This document shows positions 31,679 to 42,500 of a DNA stretch of 64,000 bases, in pieces. The translations under genes and the position numbers were made by a program. Below the pieces are notes generated by a model. It was not told the origin of the DNA. It saw only the letters and a program-made list of their open reading frames with translations, and ran no database searches. This stretch comes from Caenibacillus caldisaponilyticus (GTDB lineage: Bacteria > Bacillota > Bacilli > Bacillales > Sporolactobacillaceae). The stretch lies in assembly GCF_002003465.1 (NCBI RefSeq), contig NZ_BDDQ01000018.1, positions 1-64,000 on the forward strand. The letters run 5' to 3'. Numbering within the stretch: position 1 is the first letter of the stretch; every line of letters starts with the position of its first letter.

Positions 31679-32578
31679 ATGTTTCGCACGGTAGCCGAGC
31701 TCGTCGCCATTGCGGAGCGCGAGCGCATCCCGATTTCCGAAGTGATGATTCGCAAAGAGATGCAGGAGTTCGACCGGACGAAGGAAGAAATCTTTGCGCA
31801 GATGGAGAACAATTTGAAAGTCATGGAAGCCGCGGTCGAGCGCGGCATTCATGAAAAAGTCCGCTCCCATTCCGGATTGACGGGCGGAGATGCCGTTCTG
31901 ATCCAAAATTATATTCAATCGGGGCGCACGCTGGCGGGGGAGCGCATACTCGACGCCGTCAGCAAGGCCGTCGCCACCAATGAAGTCAATGCGGCGATGG
32001 GGACGATTTGCGCAACGCCGACCGCGGGATCGGCCGGCGTCGTTCCCGGCGTATTATTCGGTCTCGCTCCGAAGCTCTCTCCGACCCGCGAACAAATGAT
32101 CCGCTTTCTGTTTACGGCCGGGGCCGTCGGCTACGTCATCGCCAACAACGCTTCGATCTCCGGGGCAAGCGGCGGCTGTCAGGCGGAAGTCGGATCGGCC
32201 GCCGGCATGGCCGCTGCGGCCGCGGTGGAGCTGGCCGGCGGCAGCCCGGCGCAAAGCGCGGAAGCGACGGCGATCGCTTTGAAAAATATGATCGGCCTCG
32301 TTTGCGATCCCGTCGCTGGTTTGGTGGAGGTGCCTTGCGTGAAGCGCAACGCGATGGGCGCGGCCATCGCGGTGGTCGCCGCCGACATGGCGTTGGCCGG
32401 CGTCAAGAGCCGGATTCCGTGCGATGAAGTCATCGAAGCGATGCATCGCGTCGGTCAGCGGATGCCGTCGGCATTTAAGGAAACCGCGGAAGGCGGTTTG
32501 GCGACGACGCCGACGGGACTCCGGCTCGCGGAGAAAATCTTCGGTCCGGCGGCCTCAGGGGAGCGTTCCCGTGCATGA
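31679..32578 (+). CDS. sdaAA: L-serine dehydratase, iron-sulfur-dependent, alpha subunit
   Basis: Carries the 4Fe-4S cluster and active site of serine dehydratase. 299 residues. Candidate cluster cysteines are in MGTICATPTAGSAG, SGASGGCQAEVG, and GLVCDPVAGLVEVPC. ATG at 31679 has GGAGGAGG immediately upstream. The stop overlaps the recG start by four bases. Together with sdaAB it channels serine carbon to pyruvate; the B. subtilis order is the same. Confidence 0.95.
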   Translation: MFRTVAELVAIAERERIPISEVMIRKEMQEFDRTKEEIFAQMENNLKVMEAAVERGIHEKVRSHSGLTGGDAVLIQNYIQSGRTLAGERILDAVSKAVATNEVNAAMGTICATPTAGSAGVVPGVLFGLAPKLSPTREQMIRFLFTAGAVGYVIANNASISGASGGCQAEVGSAAGMAAAAAVELAGGSPAQSAEATAIALKNMIGLVCDPVAGLVEVPCVKRNAMGAAIAVVAADMALAGVKSRIPCDEVIEAMHRVGQRMPSAFKETAEGGLATTPTGLRLAEKIFGPAASGERSRA

Positions 32579-34620
32579 TCGACGAAATCCCGGTGACCGC
32601 CGTCAGGGGCGTCGGCCCGGAGACGGCCGAAGCGCTCAATGAACTCAACATCCGCACCGTCGGCGAACTGCTCGAGCATTTCCCTCATCGCTATGAAAAT
32701 TACCAAATCAAGGATTTGGCGCACGCGCAACACGAAGAAAAGATCACGATTGTAGGGAAGGTTCAAAGCGAGCCTTCTCTCCGTTTTTTTAGTAAGAAAA
32801 AGTCGCGGCTGACCTTTCGCCTGTTGTCCGGCCGCTATCTCGTCAAGGCGGTCGTCTTCAACCGGCCGTATTTGAAGCGACGGCTCGCGGTCGGCGACAC
32901 CGTCACCGTCACCGGAAAATGGGACGCCTACGCCCTCAGCATCACGGTCAACGAACTCAAATTTGGCTCCCTTGACCGCACGGAAGCCTATGAACCGGTC
33001 TATTCCGTCAAGGACGGTTTGACGTCCAAGGGCTTGAGAAAAATCATTCGCGCCGCGCTCGAACGCTATGGGTCGGTGATGTCCGAACGGGATCCGCTGC
33101 CGCCTGAGCTTCGCGAAATGTACAAGCTTCCGAGCCGCGGCGACGCCATCCGCGCCTTGCATTTTCCGCAGAACGGGACGGAATTGAAACATGCGCGTCG
33201 GCGCATGGTTTATGAAGAATTTTTGCTCTTTCAGTTGAAAATGCAGGCGCTCAAATCTTTCAACCGGCAATCGGGCAGCGGTCGCTCCATCAAAGTGCCG
33301 AAGGACGCGGTCCATACTTTTATTGAAGGCTTGCCTTTTTCCTTAACGGGGGCGCAGCGCCGCGTCATCGACGAGATCCTTGCTGATCTGGAAGCGCCGT
33401 ATCGCATGAACCGTTTGCTGCAGGGCGATGTCGGCAGCGGCAAAACGGTCGTGGCCGCCATCGCGCTATACGCCGTGGCCAAGGCAGGCTTCCAAGGGGC
33501 CTTGATGGTGCCGACGGAGATTTTGGCCGAACAACACGCCGAGAGCCTGGATCGCCTTCTCACCCCGCACGGCGTCACCGTCGCGTTGCTGACCGGAACC
33601 GTCAAGGGCAGACGCCGTCAAGCGCTCCTTGAACACTTGGCAAACGGCGGGATAGACGTCGTCGTCGGAACCCATGCACTCATTCAGGAAGCGGTGCGTT
33701 TTAAAAATTTAGGCCTCGTCGTCACTGACGAGCAGCATCGCTTTGGCGTTGAACAACGCCGGGCTTTGAAGGCGAAGGGCATTAACCCTGACGTTTTGTT
33801 TATGACCGCCACGCCGATCCCGCGGACGATGGCGATTTCGGCCTTCGGCGACATGGACATTTCGACGATTGACGAGATGCCGGCGGGCCGAAAACCCGTG
33901 CGCACGACTTGGGTCAAGCATGAGCAGCTGAACGCGGTGTTGCGTTTCATGTTAAAAGAACTGCAAAAAGGTCGGCAAGCGTACGTCATTTGCCCGCTCA
34001 TTGAAGAATCCGAACAGCTCGATCTGCAAAACGCCATCGACGTGCACGCCCGGCTGTCAGCCGTTTTCAAAGATTACAAAGTCGGGCTGTTGCACGGAAG
34101 AATGACGCCGGAAGAGAAGGATCGGGCGATGAGCGACTTTAAGGCCAACCGCACGCAAGTCCTCGTTTCGACGACGGTCATCGAAGTCGGCGTCAACGTG
34201 CCGAACGCGACGGTCATGGTCGTCTACGACGCCGAACGCTTCGGGCTGGCCCAGCTCCATCAATTGCGCGGCCGCGTCGGCCGCGGCGATGAACAGGCCT
34301 ACTGCATCCTGATCGCGGACGGCAAATCCGAGGCGAGCCGCGAACGCATGCGGATCATGACGGAGACGGCCGACGGCTTCAAGCTTTCCGAATACGACCT
34401 TAAACTGCGGGGACCGGGCGACGTGTTCGGCATCAAACAAAGCGGGCTCCCCGATTTTAAAATCGCCGATCTCATTCACGACTACCGCGCGCTGGAGGTC
34501 GCCCGCCGCGACGCCGCGGAGATGATCCGATCCGAGGCGTTTTGGCGTGACCCGGCCTATGAAGAATTGCGGAATTGGCTGAAAAAAGAAGGGGTTTTTG
34601 CCGGCGACCGCTTGGACTAA
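32575..34620 (+). CDS. recG: ATP-dependent DNA helicase RecG
   Basis: Branch-migrating helicase that remodels stalled forks and recombination intermediates. 681 residues, normal. An N-terminal wedge/OB domain (1-230), Walker A in GDVGSGKTVVAAIA near residue 284, the DEQH box in VVTDEQHRFGVEQR, and motif VI LHQLRGRVGRGDEQ are visible. The TRG-type C-terminus follows. It overlaps sdaAA. The 270 bases after it lead into the fapR promoter. Confidence 0.97.
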   Translation: MIDEIPVTAVRGVGPETAEALNELNIRTVGELLEHFPHRYENYQIKDLAHAQHEEKITIVGKVQSEPSLRFFSKKKSRLTFRLLSGRYLVKAVVFNRPYLKRRLAVGDTVTVTGKWDAYALSITVNELKFGSLDRTEAYEPVYSVKDGLTSKGLRKIIRAALERYGSVMSERDPLPPELREMYKLPSRGDAIRALHFPQNGTELKHARRRMVYEEFLLFQLKMQALKSFNRQSGSGRSIKVPKDAVHTFIEGLPFSLTGAQRRVIDEILADLEAPYRMNRLLQGDVGSGKTVVAAIALYAVAKAGFQGALMVPTEILAEQHAESLDRLLTPHGVTVALLTGTVKGRRRQALLEHLANGGIDVVVGTHALIQEAVRFKNLGLVVTDEQHRFGVEQRRALKAKGINPDVLFMTATPIPRTMAISAFGDMDISTIDEMPAGRKPVRTTWVKHEQLNAVLRFMLKELQKGRQAYVICPLIEESEQLDLQNAIDVHARLSAVFKDYKVGLLHGRMTPEEKDRAMSDFKANRTQVLVSTTVIEVGVNVPNATVMVVYDAERFGLAQLHQLRGRVGRGDEQAYCILIADGKSEASRERMRIMTETADGFKLSEYDLKLRGPGDVFGIKQSGLPDFKIADLIHDYRALEVARRDAAEMIRSEAFWRDPAYEELRNWLKKEGVFAGDRLD

Positions 34621-34685
34621 AAATCCGGTCCGTATATCATCATGGCGGACGCTTTGACTTTAAGATCCTCATGATTCGCTTGCCG

Positions 34686-34707
34686 ACGCGCCCCGACGCG
34701 TGTTTTT
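34686..34707 (+). terminator. Weak terminator candidate after recG
   Basis: ACGCG and CGCGT form a five-base stem with a six-base loop, followed by GTTTTT. It is the only terminator-like element between recG and the fapR promoter, and the stem is short. Confidence 0.4.
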
Positions 34708-34797
34708 CGCCGGCAGCCTTGGCCATCAGGCCGCATATCGTGCGGCGCGGGCCGCTCTATGGAGAATCTTCCCGGTGACGCGAGGCGCCCCTGACTC

Positions 34798-34826
34798 TTG
34801 AAAGTTATTAACCGTTTTTATATATT
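34798..34826 (+). promoter_or_regulatory. Sigma-A promoter of the fapR-plsX-fabD-fabG-acpP operon
   Basis: TTGAAA (34798-34803), a 17-base spacer, and TATATT (34821-34826). The predicted transcription start falls near 34833, inside the FapR operator, as expected for repression. Confidence 0.8.
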
Positions 34827-34829
34827 ACT

Positions 34830-34848
34830 ATTAGTACCTAGTCATAAT
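34830..34848 (+). promoter_or_regulatory. FapR operator
   Basis: The 19-base element ATTAGTACCTAGTCATAAT matches the known Bacillus FapR box (TTAGTACCTAGTCTTAAT type) at nearly every position. It overlaps the expected transcription start. FapR bound here blocks transcription until malonyl-CoA or malonyl-ACP releases it. Confidence 0.9.
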
Positions 34849-34891
34849 CGTTTGCCTTTGATGCAAAAATTACGATCACGGCGGTGACACC

Positions 34892-35479
34892 ATGAAGAGA
34901 ACAAAACGGGAACGGCAAAAGCTATTGCTCGAGACGATACGGCAAACGCCTTTTGTCACCGATGAAGAATTGGCGGAAAAGTTTCAGGTCAGCGTGCAGA
35001 CGATCCGCCTTGACCGAATGGAATTGTCGATCCCGGAGCTTCGGGAACGCATAAAGAGCGTCGCTCAACAGCAATTCGAAAAAGTGCGGGCGCTCGCTCC
35101 CGAAGAGGTGATCGGGGATGTCATTGACCTCGAACTGGATAAAAGCGCGATTTCCATATTGGACATCAAAAAGGAGCACGTCTTTTCGCGCACCGGCATC
35201 GCCCGCGGTCACCATCTCTTCGCTCAGGCCAATTCGTTGGCGGTCGCCGTCATCGACGACGAATTCGCGCTCACGGCCAAATGCGTCATCACTTTTAAAA
35301 GGCAAGTGAGAGAGGGCGAACGGGTCGTCGCGAAGGCAAACGTGGTTCGAGACGAGGGCGACTTTACTGTGGTAAAAGTTGACAGTTTCGTCAACCGGGA
35401 ATTGGTGTTTCAAGGCACCTTCACCATGTATCGCTCTCGCTCCAAAGGAGGGAAATCAGCCTGTGAAGCTCGCGATTGA
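34892..35479 (+). CDS. fapR: Fatty acid and phospholipid synthesis repressor FapR
   Basis: A malonyl-CoA-responsive repressor. 195 residues: the N-terminal helix-turn-helix (about 1-55) shows [20 protein letters not shown], a linker helix follows, and a C-terminal hotdog thioesterase-like ligand domain has [20 protein letters not shown]. It controls its own operon through the box at 34830. The 3' end overlaps plsX by 17 bases. The RBS is GGTGA, with moderate spacing. Confidence 0.96.
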   Translation: MKRTKRERQKLLLETIRQTPFVTDEELAEKFQVSVQTIRLDRMELSIPELRERIKSVAQQQFEKVRALAPEEVIGDVIDLELDKSAISILDIKKEHVFSRTGIARGHHLFAQANSLAVAVIDDEFALTAKCVITFKRQVREGERVVAKANVVRDEGDFTVVKVDSFVNRELVFQGTFTMYRSRSKGGKSACEARD

Positions 35480-36473
35480 CGCCATGGGAGGCGACCACGC
35501 GCCTGAAGAAATCGTGAAGGGGGCGCTGCAAGCCGCCGATGAACATGAGGAGTTGACGTTCACGCTCGTTGGCGATGAAAGCAAGATTCGTCCGTTGATA
35601 AAAGATCATCCGCGCATCCGCATTATACATACGACGGAAGTGATTCACGGGGACGATCAACCGGTGCGGGCCGTTCGCAAAAAGAAAAAAGCCTCGATGG
35701 TTCTCGCCATTCAAGAGGTGAAAGAAGGACGGGCCGATGCCGTCATATCCGCGGGCAACACCGGTGCTTTGATGGCGGCGGGGCTTTTGGAAGTCGGCCG
35801 GATCAACGGCATCCATCGCCCGGCGCTCGCGCCGACCGTTCCGACGATCAATGAAGGCCAAGGTTTTCTGCTGCTCGACGCCGGGTCGAACATGGACGCC
35901 AAGCCCGAACATCTGTTGCAATACGCGATCATGGGTTCCATCTACGTGGAAAAAGTGCTCGGCAAGAAGAACCCGCGCGTCGGACTGTTGAACATCGGGG
36001 AAGAGCCTGGAAAAGGCAATGAATTGAGCAAGCAGGCGTTTGAGCTGTTGCAACAAGCGCCGATTCATTTTGTCGGCAACGTCGAGTCGCGCGATCTGCT
36101 CATGGGCGTTGCGGACATCGTTGTCGGCGACGGTTTTTCCGGAAATTTGGTGCTTAAATGCATCGAAGGCTCGGCTCTGTCCTTATTCACGCTCATCAAG
36201 CGCAACCTGACGAATTCGCTTTATTCGAAACTGATCGCGATGTTTTTGTATCCGAAATTAAAGGGCATCAAAGCGTTGATGGATTATTCGAGCTACGGAG
36301 GCGCCTGTTTGTTTGGGCTGGCGGCGCCCGTGATCAAAGCGCATGGTTCCTCCAACGCCAGAGCCATTTATACGACCATCAATCAGGCGCAGCTGATCGT
36401 CGAACGAAACGTTGTCAAGACGATCGAACGCACCGTTTTGGAAACCAAAGACACATGGGTGCCGAATGAATAA
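35463..36473 (+). CDS. plsX: Phosphate acyltransferase PlsX
   Basis: Makes acyl-phosphate from acyl-ACP, the donor for PlsY in phosphatidic acid synthesis. 336 residues: [12 protein letters not shown]-type [16 protein letters not shown] at the start, [15 protein letters not shown] near 95, and [17 protein letters not shown] near the end. GTG at 35463 is chosen because GGAGGG lies ten bases upstream and the conserved N-terminus begins there. It overlaps fapR, so it shares its regulation. Confidence 0.96.
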   Translation: MKLAIDAMGGDHAPEEIVKGALQAADEHEELTFTLVGDESKIRPLIKDHPRIRIIHTTEVIHGDDQPVRAVRKKKKASMVLAIQEVKEGRADAVISAGNTGALMAAGLLEVGRINGIHRPALAPTVPTINEGQGFLLLDAGSNMDAKPEHLLQYAIMGSIYVEKVLGKKNPRVGLLNIGEEPGKGNELSKQAFELLQQAPIHFVGNVESRDLLMGVADIVVGDGFSGNLVLKCIEGSALSLFTLIKRNLTNSLYSKLIAMFLYPKLKGIKALMDYSSYGGACLFGLAAPVIKAHGSSNARAIYTTINQAQLIVERNVVKTIERTVLETKDTWVPNE

Positions 36474-36504
36474 ATCGATTTTCAAAGGAACGGGGGATGA
36501 GGCA

Positions 36505-37455
36505 GTGGGAAAGATAGCGTTCGTGTTTCCCGGACAAGGTTCGCAAGCGGTGGGCATGGCGCAAGATGTCGCCGGCCGGTTTCCCGAAATCAAAGCCTTG
36601 TTTGACAAGGCAGACGCTCGACTCGGTTATCAACTGTCCGATATCATTTTTAACGGCCCGGCGGAGACGCTCACGCTGACGGAGAACGCGCAACCGGCCA
36701 TTTTGACGGCCAGCGTCGCCATGCTTTCTTTGCTTGAGAAGGAAGGATTGGTGCCTGACTACGTCGCCGGTCACAGCCTTGGGGAATATAGCGCGCTCGT
36801 TGCCGCCGGCGCTTTGGCTTTTGAAGATGCGGTTTATGCGGTGCGCATGCGCGGATTGTATATGGAAGAAGCGGTTCCGGCGGGCACCGGCGCGATGGCG
36901 GCGGTTTTAGGGCTGGATGCCGCTCGTCTCGCCGAAGTGTGTGACGAAGTGTCGCGTTCCGGCGATCTCGTCCAGCTCGCCAATCTGAACAGTCCGGGGC
37001 AGATCGCCATTTCGGGGACGAAGGCGGGGGTGGAAAAAGCGTCGGCCGCCGCCAAGGAAGCGGGCGCCAAACGCGTCATCCCCTTGAATGTCAGCGGCCC
37101 CTTCCATTCCGAACTCATGAAGCCCGCCGCCGAAAAGCTCAAAGCGGTGCTGGAGGCTATCGCGATCGCAGACGCGCGCGTGCCGGTCGTTGCCAATGTG
37201 ACGGCCGATCTCGTGACGGATCGCGGCATGATCAAAGAACTGTTGCTTCGGCAAATCTATTCGCCGGTGCGTTGGATCGAATCCGTCGAGAAATTGGTCG
37301 CGCTCGGCGTCGACACCTTCGTTGAAGTCGGCCCGGGGAAAGTGCTCGCGGGACTCATCAAAAAAATCGAACGGTCGGCGCGGGTGCTTAACGTGAATGA
37401 CTACGAATCCTTCGAAAAAACCGTGGCAGACTTAAAAGGAGGGAGCGGCGCGTGA
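36505..37455 (+). CDS. fabD: Malonyl-CoA:ACP transacylase
   Basis: Loads malonyl groups onto ACP. 316 residues: the [17 protein letters not shown] start, nucleophile motif [10 protein letters not shown] near residue 92, and catalytic histidine in SGPFHSELM near 200. GTG at 36505 gives the standard N-terminus after GGGGGATGAG; an ATG at 36466 overlapping plsX would add 13 residues and cannot be excluded. The end overlaps the fabG start by four bases. Confidence 0.95.
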   Translation: MGKIAFVFPGQGSQAVGMAQDVAGRFPEIKALFDKADARLGYQLSDIIFNGPAETLTLTENAQPAILTASVAMLSLLEKEGLVPDYVAGHSLGEYSALVAAGALAFEDAVYAVRMRGLYMEEAVPAGTGAMAAVLGLDAARLAEVCDEVSRSGDLVQLANLNSPGQIAISGTKAGVEKASAAAKEAGAKRVIPLNVSGPFHSELMKPAAEKLKAVLEAIAIADARVPVVANVTADLVTDRGMIKELLLRQIYSPVRWIESVEKLVALGVDTFVEVGPGKVLAGLIKKIERSARVLNVNDYESFEKTVADLKGGSGA

Positions 37456-38192
37456 AAGGACAAACGGCTTTAGTAACGGGAGCGTCGCGCGGCATCGGCC
37501 GGGCCATCGCCTTGGCTCTTGGCGGCGCAGGCGTCAAAGTGGCAGTGAATTACGCAGGAAACGCTGAGCAGGCTCAGAAAGTCGTCGAGGAAATCAAAGC
37601 GCTGGGCTCCGAGGCGTTTGCCGTGCAAGCCGATGTTTCGGACGCCGAAGCCGTCCAAAACATGGTCAAACAGGTCATCGACGTGTTCGGATCGCTGGAT
37701 ATTCTCGTGAACAATGCCGGCATTACGCGCGACGGTCTTCTCATGCGCATGAAAGAAGAAGATTGGGACGCCGTTTTGAATACGAACTTAAAAGGTGTCT
37801 TCCATACGACCAAAGCCGTCGCGCGGCAAATGATGAAACAAAAGCGCGGCAAAATCATCAACGTGGCTTCGGTCGTCGGCATCATCGGCAATGCCGGACA
37901 GGCGAATTACGTGGCGGCGAAAGCGGGCGTCATCGGCTTGACCAAGTCGGCGGCGCGCGAGCTCGCCCCTCGGAACATCACGGTGAACGCGATCGCTCCC
38001 GGATTTATCGAAACGGATATGACCGAAAATCTGCCAGAGGAGACGAAACGCGCCATGATGGCGCAAATTCCGCTCGCCCGCTTCGGAAAGCCGGAAGATG
38101 TGGCCGGCGTCGCGCTTTTCCTCGCTTCGAGCGCGAGCGATTACATGACCGGCCAGGTGCTTTGCGTCGACGGCGGCATGGTCATGGGTTAA
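37452..38192 (+). CDS. fabG: 3-oxoacyl-ACP reductase FabG
   Basis: NADPH-dependent reductase of the elongation cycle. 246-residue SDR protein: [12 protein letters not shown] cofactor loop near residue 8, NNAGIT near 86, catalytic Ser in [10 protein letters not shown] near 138, and YVAAKAG near 151. The C-terminal DGGMVMG is typical. GTG at 37452 follows GGAGGG and overlaps the fabD stop. Confidence 0.96.
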   Translation: MKGQTALVTGASRGIGRAIALALGGAGVKVAVNYAGNAEQAQKVVEEIKALGSEAFAVQADVSDAEAVQNMVKQVIDVFGSLDILVNNAGITRDGLLMRMKEEDWDAVLNTNLKGVFHTTKAVARQMMKQKRGKIINVASVVGIIGNAGQANYVAAKAGVIGLTKSAARELAPRNITVNAIAPGFIETDMTENLPEETKRAMMAQIPLARFGKPEDVAGVALFLASSASDYMTGQVLCVDGGMVMG

Positions 38193-38303
38193 GCGCCGCC
38201 CAGTACGGATTGACCCGATGAAATATGGCGGTTAAAATATTGTTTGTGTATAAAGCGGTCTTCCGTGCGAATGACGCGCACCCTTTGAGGGGAGGTGACA
38301 AGA

Positions 38304-38543
38304 ATGTCGGATGATATTTTGGCTCGCGTGAAGAAAATCGTCGCTGAACGTCTTGACGTAGACGAAGCCGACGTGACTCCGGAAGCTTCTTTTAAAGAAG
38401 ATTTGGAAGCCGATTCCCTTGATGTCGTGGAATTGGTGATGGAACTCGAAGACGAATTCGGCCTAGAAATCTCGGATGAAGATGCCGAGAAGATTTTGAC
38501 GGTCGGAGACGTTGTGGAGTACATAAAAAGCCACCAATCCTGA
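38304..38543 (+). CDS. acpP: Acyl carrier protein
   Basis: 79 acidic residues. The phosphopantetheine attachment serine is in [12 protein letters not shown] near residue 36. ATG at 38304 has GGGGAGG upstream; the GTG at 38295 lies inside that RBS. As in B. subtilis there is no fabF next to it. It is the last gene of the FapR operon, with a hairpin downstream before rnc. Confidence 0.97.
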   Translation: MSDDILARVKKIVAERLDVDEADVTPEASFKEDLEADSLDVVELVMELEDEFGLEISDEDAEKILTVGDVVEYIKSHQS

Positions 38544-38556
38544 CATGAATAATAGT

Positions 38557-38606
38557 GAAAGTCCCGGTTTTCACACGGGACTTTCCGTTTATTCTACCCT
38601 TTTTCA
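38557..38606 (+). terminator. Terminator-like hairpin between acpP and rnc
   Basis: A perfect ten-base stem GAAAGTCCCG/CGGGACTTTC with a nine-base loop is followed by an interrupted T-rich run (CGTTTATTCTACCCTTTTT). The imperfect tract suggests partial termination, lowering rnc and smc transcription relative to acpP. Confidence 0.6.
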
Positions 38607-38620
38607 AGGGGGAGATGGCG

Positions 38621-39394
38621 TTGTCTTCCGTTTCCGAAAAGGATCAAGGCTTGAATGGAGGTTTTCCGTTGGATTCACGCGATCAATGGCCATCGAGCGA
38701 TATGGAACGGGTGCAAAAGCTCCGGTCTTTTACAAAAGCGTTCGGCATCCCGTTTCACGATGAAAACTTATTGGTGCAGGCTTTTACTCATTCATCCTAT
38801 GTGAATGAGCATCGCGGCGCGTTGGCGCACAATGAGCGCTTGGAATTTCTCGGCGATGCCGTTCTCGAACTCTTCGTTTCCCACTATTTGTTCGAGCATT
38901 TCACCGATCTTGATGAAGGCGAATTGACCAAATTTCGGGCGGCGGTCGTCTGTGAACCTTCCCTCGTCAAACTCGCCGAAAAACTGAAGTTTGCGGACAT
39001 GGTTTTTCTCGGAAAAGGGGAAGAAGCTACAGGCGGTCGGCAACGGCCGGCGCTTCTCGCCGACATTTTTGAAGCGTTTGTCGGCGCCCTGTATCTCGAT
39101 CAAGGCGCGGATGCCGTTCGCCGTTTTTTGGATGCCGTCTTGTTTCCCGAAATCCGTTCCGGTGCTTTTTCACATAGGATGGATTACAAAAGCGAGCTGC
39201 AAGAATACGTGCAGCGGCGCAACATGGGCGAGATCGATTACACCGTCGTGTCCGAAAAAGGGCCGGCTCATAATAAGGAATATGTCTCCCGCGTGTTGGT
39301 GAACGGGGCCGTCCTCGGAACGGGGACGGGGCGTTCAAAAAAAGAGTCGGAACAAGAAGCCGCCCGCCAGGCGTTGAACGCCTTAAAGTCGTAA
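38621..39394 (+). CDS. rnc: Ribonuclease III
   Basis: Cleaves double-stranded RNA in rRNA and scRNA processing. TTG at 38621 is favoured: AAGGGGGAG (38606-38614) is six bases upstream. The alternative ATG 38615 abuts that RBS, and ATG 38702 has none obvious. 257 residues: catalytic signature [42 protein letters not shown], and a C-terminal dsRBD (from [11 protein letters not shown], with [11 protein letters not shown]). The roughly 25 N-terminal residues before MERVQKL are variable. Confidence 0.93.
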   Translation: MSSVSEKDQGLNGGFPLDSRDQWPSSDMERVQKLRSFTKAFGIPFHDENLLVQAFTHSSYVNEHRGALAHNERLEFLGDAVLELFVSHYLFEHFTDLDEGELTKFRAAVVCEPSLVKLAEKLKFADMVFLGKGEEATGGRQRPALLADIFEAFVGALYLDQGADAVRRFLDAVLFPEIRSGAFSHRMDYKSELQEYVQRRNMGEIDYTVVSEKGPAHNKEYVSRVLVNGAVLGTGTGRSKKESEQEAARQALNALKS

Positions 39395-39403
39395 ATGAAG
39401 CAG

Positions 39404-39431
39404 CCCTTCCGTCCGGGAGGGTTCTTCTTTT
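39404..39431 (+). terminator. Terminator candidate after rnc
   Basis: CCCTTCC and GGGAGGG (one G-U pair, four-base loop) are followed by TTCTTCTTTT. Its strength is moderate. Confidence 0.6.
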
Positions 39432-39577
39432 GCTTTGAAACGCAGATCCAAAAGGACGGCCGGTCCGCCTTCCAAACCCCCGACTTTTCGGCAAACGAGC
39501 GGCTTGGCGCCGGCTTTATTTCTCCGAACCGATAGTATAAAATAGAATGGCTTATAGTGTACGGGAGGCAGCGGCCT

Positions 39578-42500
39578 ATGTTTCTCAAACAGTTGGAAAT
39601 CGTCGGTTTTAAATCGTTCGCAAATAAAGTGACCATCGACTTCCATCCGGGCGTGACGGCGGTCGTCGGCCCGAATGGAAGCGGCAAGAGCAACATCACG
39701 GACGCGATCCGCTGGGTGCTCGGCGAACAGTCGGCGAGAACGCTGCGCGGCGCGAAGATGGAGGATATCATCTTTGCCGGCAGCGACGGCAAGCGCCCGC
39801 TGAACATGGCGGAGGTGACGCTCACCCTCGACAACGGCGACCGGTATTTGAACACCGATTACAGCGAGATCAGCGTCACCCGGCGCGTGTTTCGTTCGGG
39901 AGAAAGCGAATTTTATTTGAACGGCCAGAAATGCCGATTGAAGGACATCGTCGACTTGTTCATGGATTCCGGGCTCGGCCGCGAAGCGTATTCCATCATC
40001 AGCCAAGGCAAGATTGACGACATTCTGAACAGCAAGCCGGAGGAGAAGCGCAAGATCTTTGAAGAAGCCGCCGGCGTCTTGAAATATAAAACACGCAAGG
40101 AAAACGCCGAAAAAAAAACTCGCGGATGCCCAGGAAAACCTAAACCGCGTCGAAGACATCCTCTACGAGCTGGAAAGCCAAATCCAGCCGCTGGAGGACC
40201 AAGCTTCGGTCGCCAAGGAATACTTGGAGAAGCGTTCGGAACTGGAAGCGATCGAAGTGGCCCTTCTCGCCCACGACATCGGCATCACCCATGAACGCTG
40301 GCAGGAAAAAACGAAAGCGGTCGAGGCGTTAAAAGCGAAAGCGCTCGGTGAACTGGCCGACATTCAGAAAGCGGAGTCCGAACAGGAACGCCTGCAAAGC
40401 GCCGTTCAAGCCTTTGATGAATCGATCGATGAACTGCAGGCAGCGCTGCTTGCGGCGAGCGAGCTTCACGAAAAATACGAGGGCGAGAAAAAACTGCTCG
40501 AGGAGCGCAGCAAAAACGCGCAGGAAAACGCGGCCCGTTTCAAGCAACATATCGAAGAATTGGAAGCCCAAAAGAAGGATGAAGAAAACGCGCTGCGAGC
40601 CGAGAAGGAAAAGCTCGATGCGGAAAATGCGAAGCTGAAGGATTTGGAGCATCGCCTCGCGGAGAAAACCGAGCGGCTCGCCCGTTTTGAAAAAGACATC
40701 GATGAGCGGCTGGAGGCGCTGAAATCCGATTACTTCGAATGGATGAACCGGGGCGCGGGCGTGCGCAACGAAATCCGCTATTTGCTTGAACAGCGGGAGC
40801 AATTGCTCAAACGGGCCGAACGACTGGGCGAAGAAGAATCCGAAGCCCGCCGCCGGCTTGATGCCGTAAAGGCGGAAAAACAGCAGATTACTCGTCGTTA
40901 TGACGAAAAAGCGGCGGCGTTCAAAGAAGCGCGAGAGCACTTGCGCTCCCTCGACACGCGCTTGCAGGCGCTGCAAGCGGAATGGGAAAAGAATCGGGAT
41001 GCCCTGCAAAAAATCGAACCGTTGATCCAACAGGCGTCATCGCGACGCGACATGCTTAAAGAAATGGAAGAAGAATACGCCGGCTACTACGGCGGCGTGA
41101 AAGCGGTCCTTAAAGCCAAAGGCAAGACCCTCGCCGGCATTCACGGCGCCGTCGCCGAGCTCATTCGCGTGAACAAAGCCTATGAGGTTGCGGTCGAGAC
41201 GGCGCTCGGCGCGGCGATGCAACACATCGTCGTGGATGACGAAGCCCACGCGCGCGCCGCCATCCAGTACTTGAAAACCAAGAAGGCTGGGCGCGCTACG
41301 TTTTTACCGCTGTCCGTCATCCGGCCGCGCCGATTGCCGGAACACGATTTGCGCCTCGCCCGCGAGCATGAGGCGTTTGTCGGGACGGGGGATGCCCTGG
41401 TGGAATATGACCCGGCGTACCACGCCGTCGTCGGCCAATTGCTCGGTTCGATCCTCGTCGCCAAGGATCTCAAAGGCGCGAACGACATCGCAAAGCGCCT
41501 CGGTTACCGCTACCGTTTGGTGACCTTGGACGGCGATGTTGTCAGCCCCGGCGGCGCGATGACCGGGGGCAGCCGGAAAACGACCACCGTCAATCTTTTG
41601 GGGCGGTCGCGGGAAATCGAACGGATCGGAAAGCAAATCGACGAGATGACGGCGAAACGTGCGGAAGTCCAGAGCCGGCTCGAAGAACTCAAAAAGGCGA
41701 TCCGCGCCGCGCTTCGGGAAAAGGAGGACGCCGAACGGGTCGCCACGGTGTTGGCAAAAGAGGCGGAAGATCTGGAATCCGCGCTTAAAGAAAGCGATTT
41801 TGCCGAAAAAAGCGCCTCCGACCGCTTGGCGCTCCTCGAACGGGAACGGAAAGGATTCGAAGAAGAAAGGTCGTCTCTGGAAGCGCGCATCGAGGCATTA
41901 AAGGCGGAGCAGGCTCAGATCTCCGAAGAAGAAAAGGCGATGAACGCGGCGATCGCCGAACTGACCCATCAAAAAGAGCATCAGGATGAAGCGAAAAAGG
42001 CGCTCGAATCGGAGATTACGGAGATGAAAGTGGCGCTCGCTCGCCAGCAGGAAGTCGTGCGCGCGCAGATGGAGGAAACGAGGCGGCGTTCGCAACAGCT
42101 GGAACGCCTCACCAATGAGCTTTCGGACGCGCGGGCGGCCGTCCAAGCGTTTGATGAAACGCTCGCCGGACACGACACCGACCGCGCCGCGTTGGAAAAG
42201 CGGCTGGAAGAAAGCCGCCGGGACAAAGAGCGGATTTCGGCGTGGATCGCCGAGCGGAAAAAGCAACGCATCCAGCTTACCGAGCGGCTGCAAGCAGGCG
42301 AAGTCGAATTAAAGGAGAAAAAGCGCGTTCACAAGGAAACGGAAGAGGCGCTGCGGCGCGAAGAAATCGCCCTCGAGCGCTTGGATGTCGAGCTGGACAA
42401 TCTCCTGAACCGGTTGCGCGAAGAGTACGAGCTCGCTTATGAGACCGCCAAAACGCGCTACCCGTTGAAGATGGAGGTCGAAGAGGCGCGGCGCAAAGTC

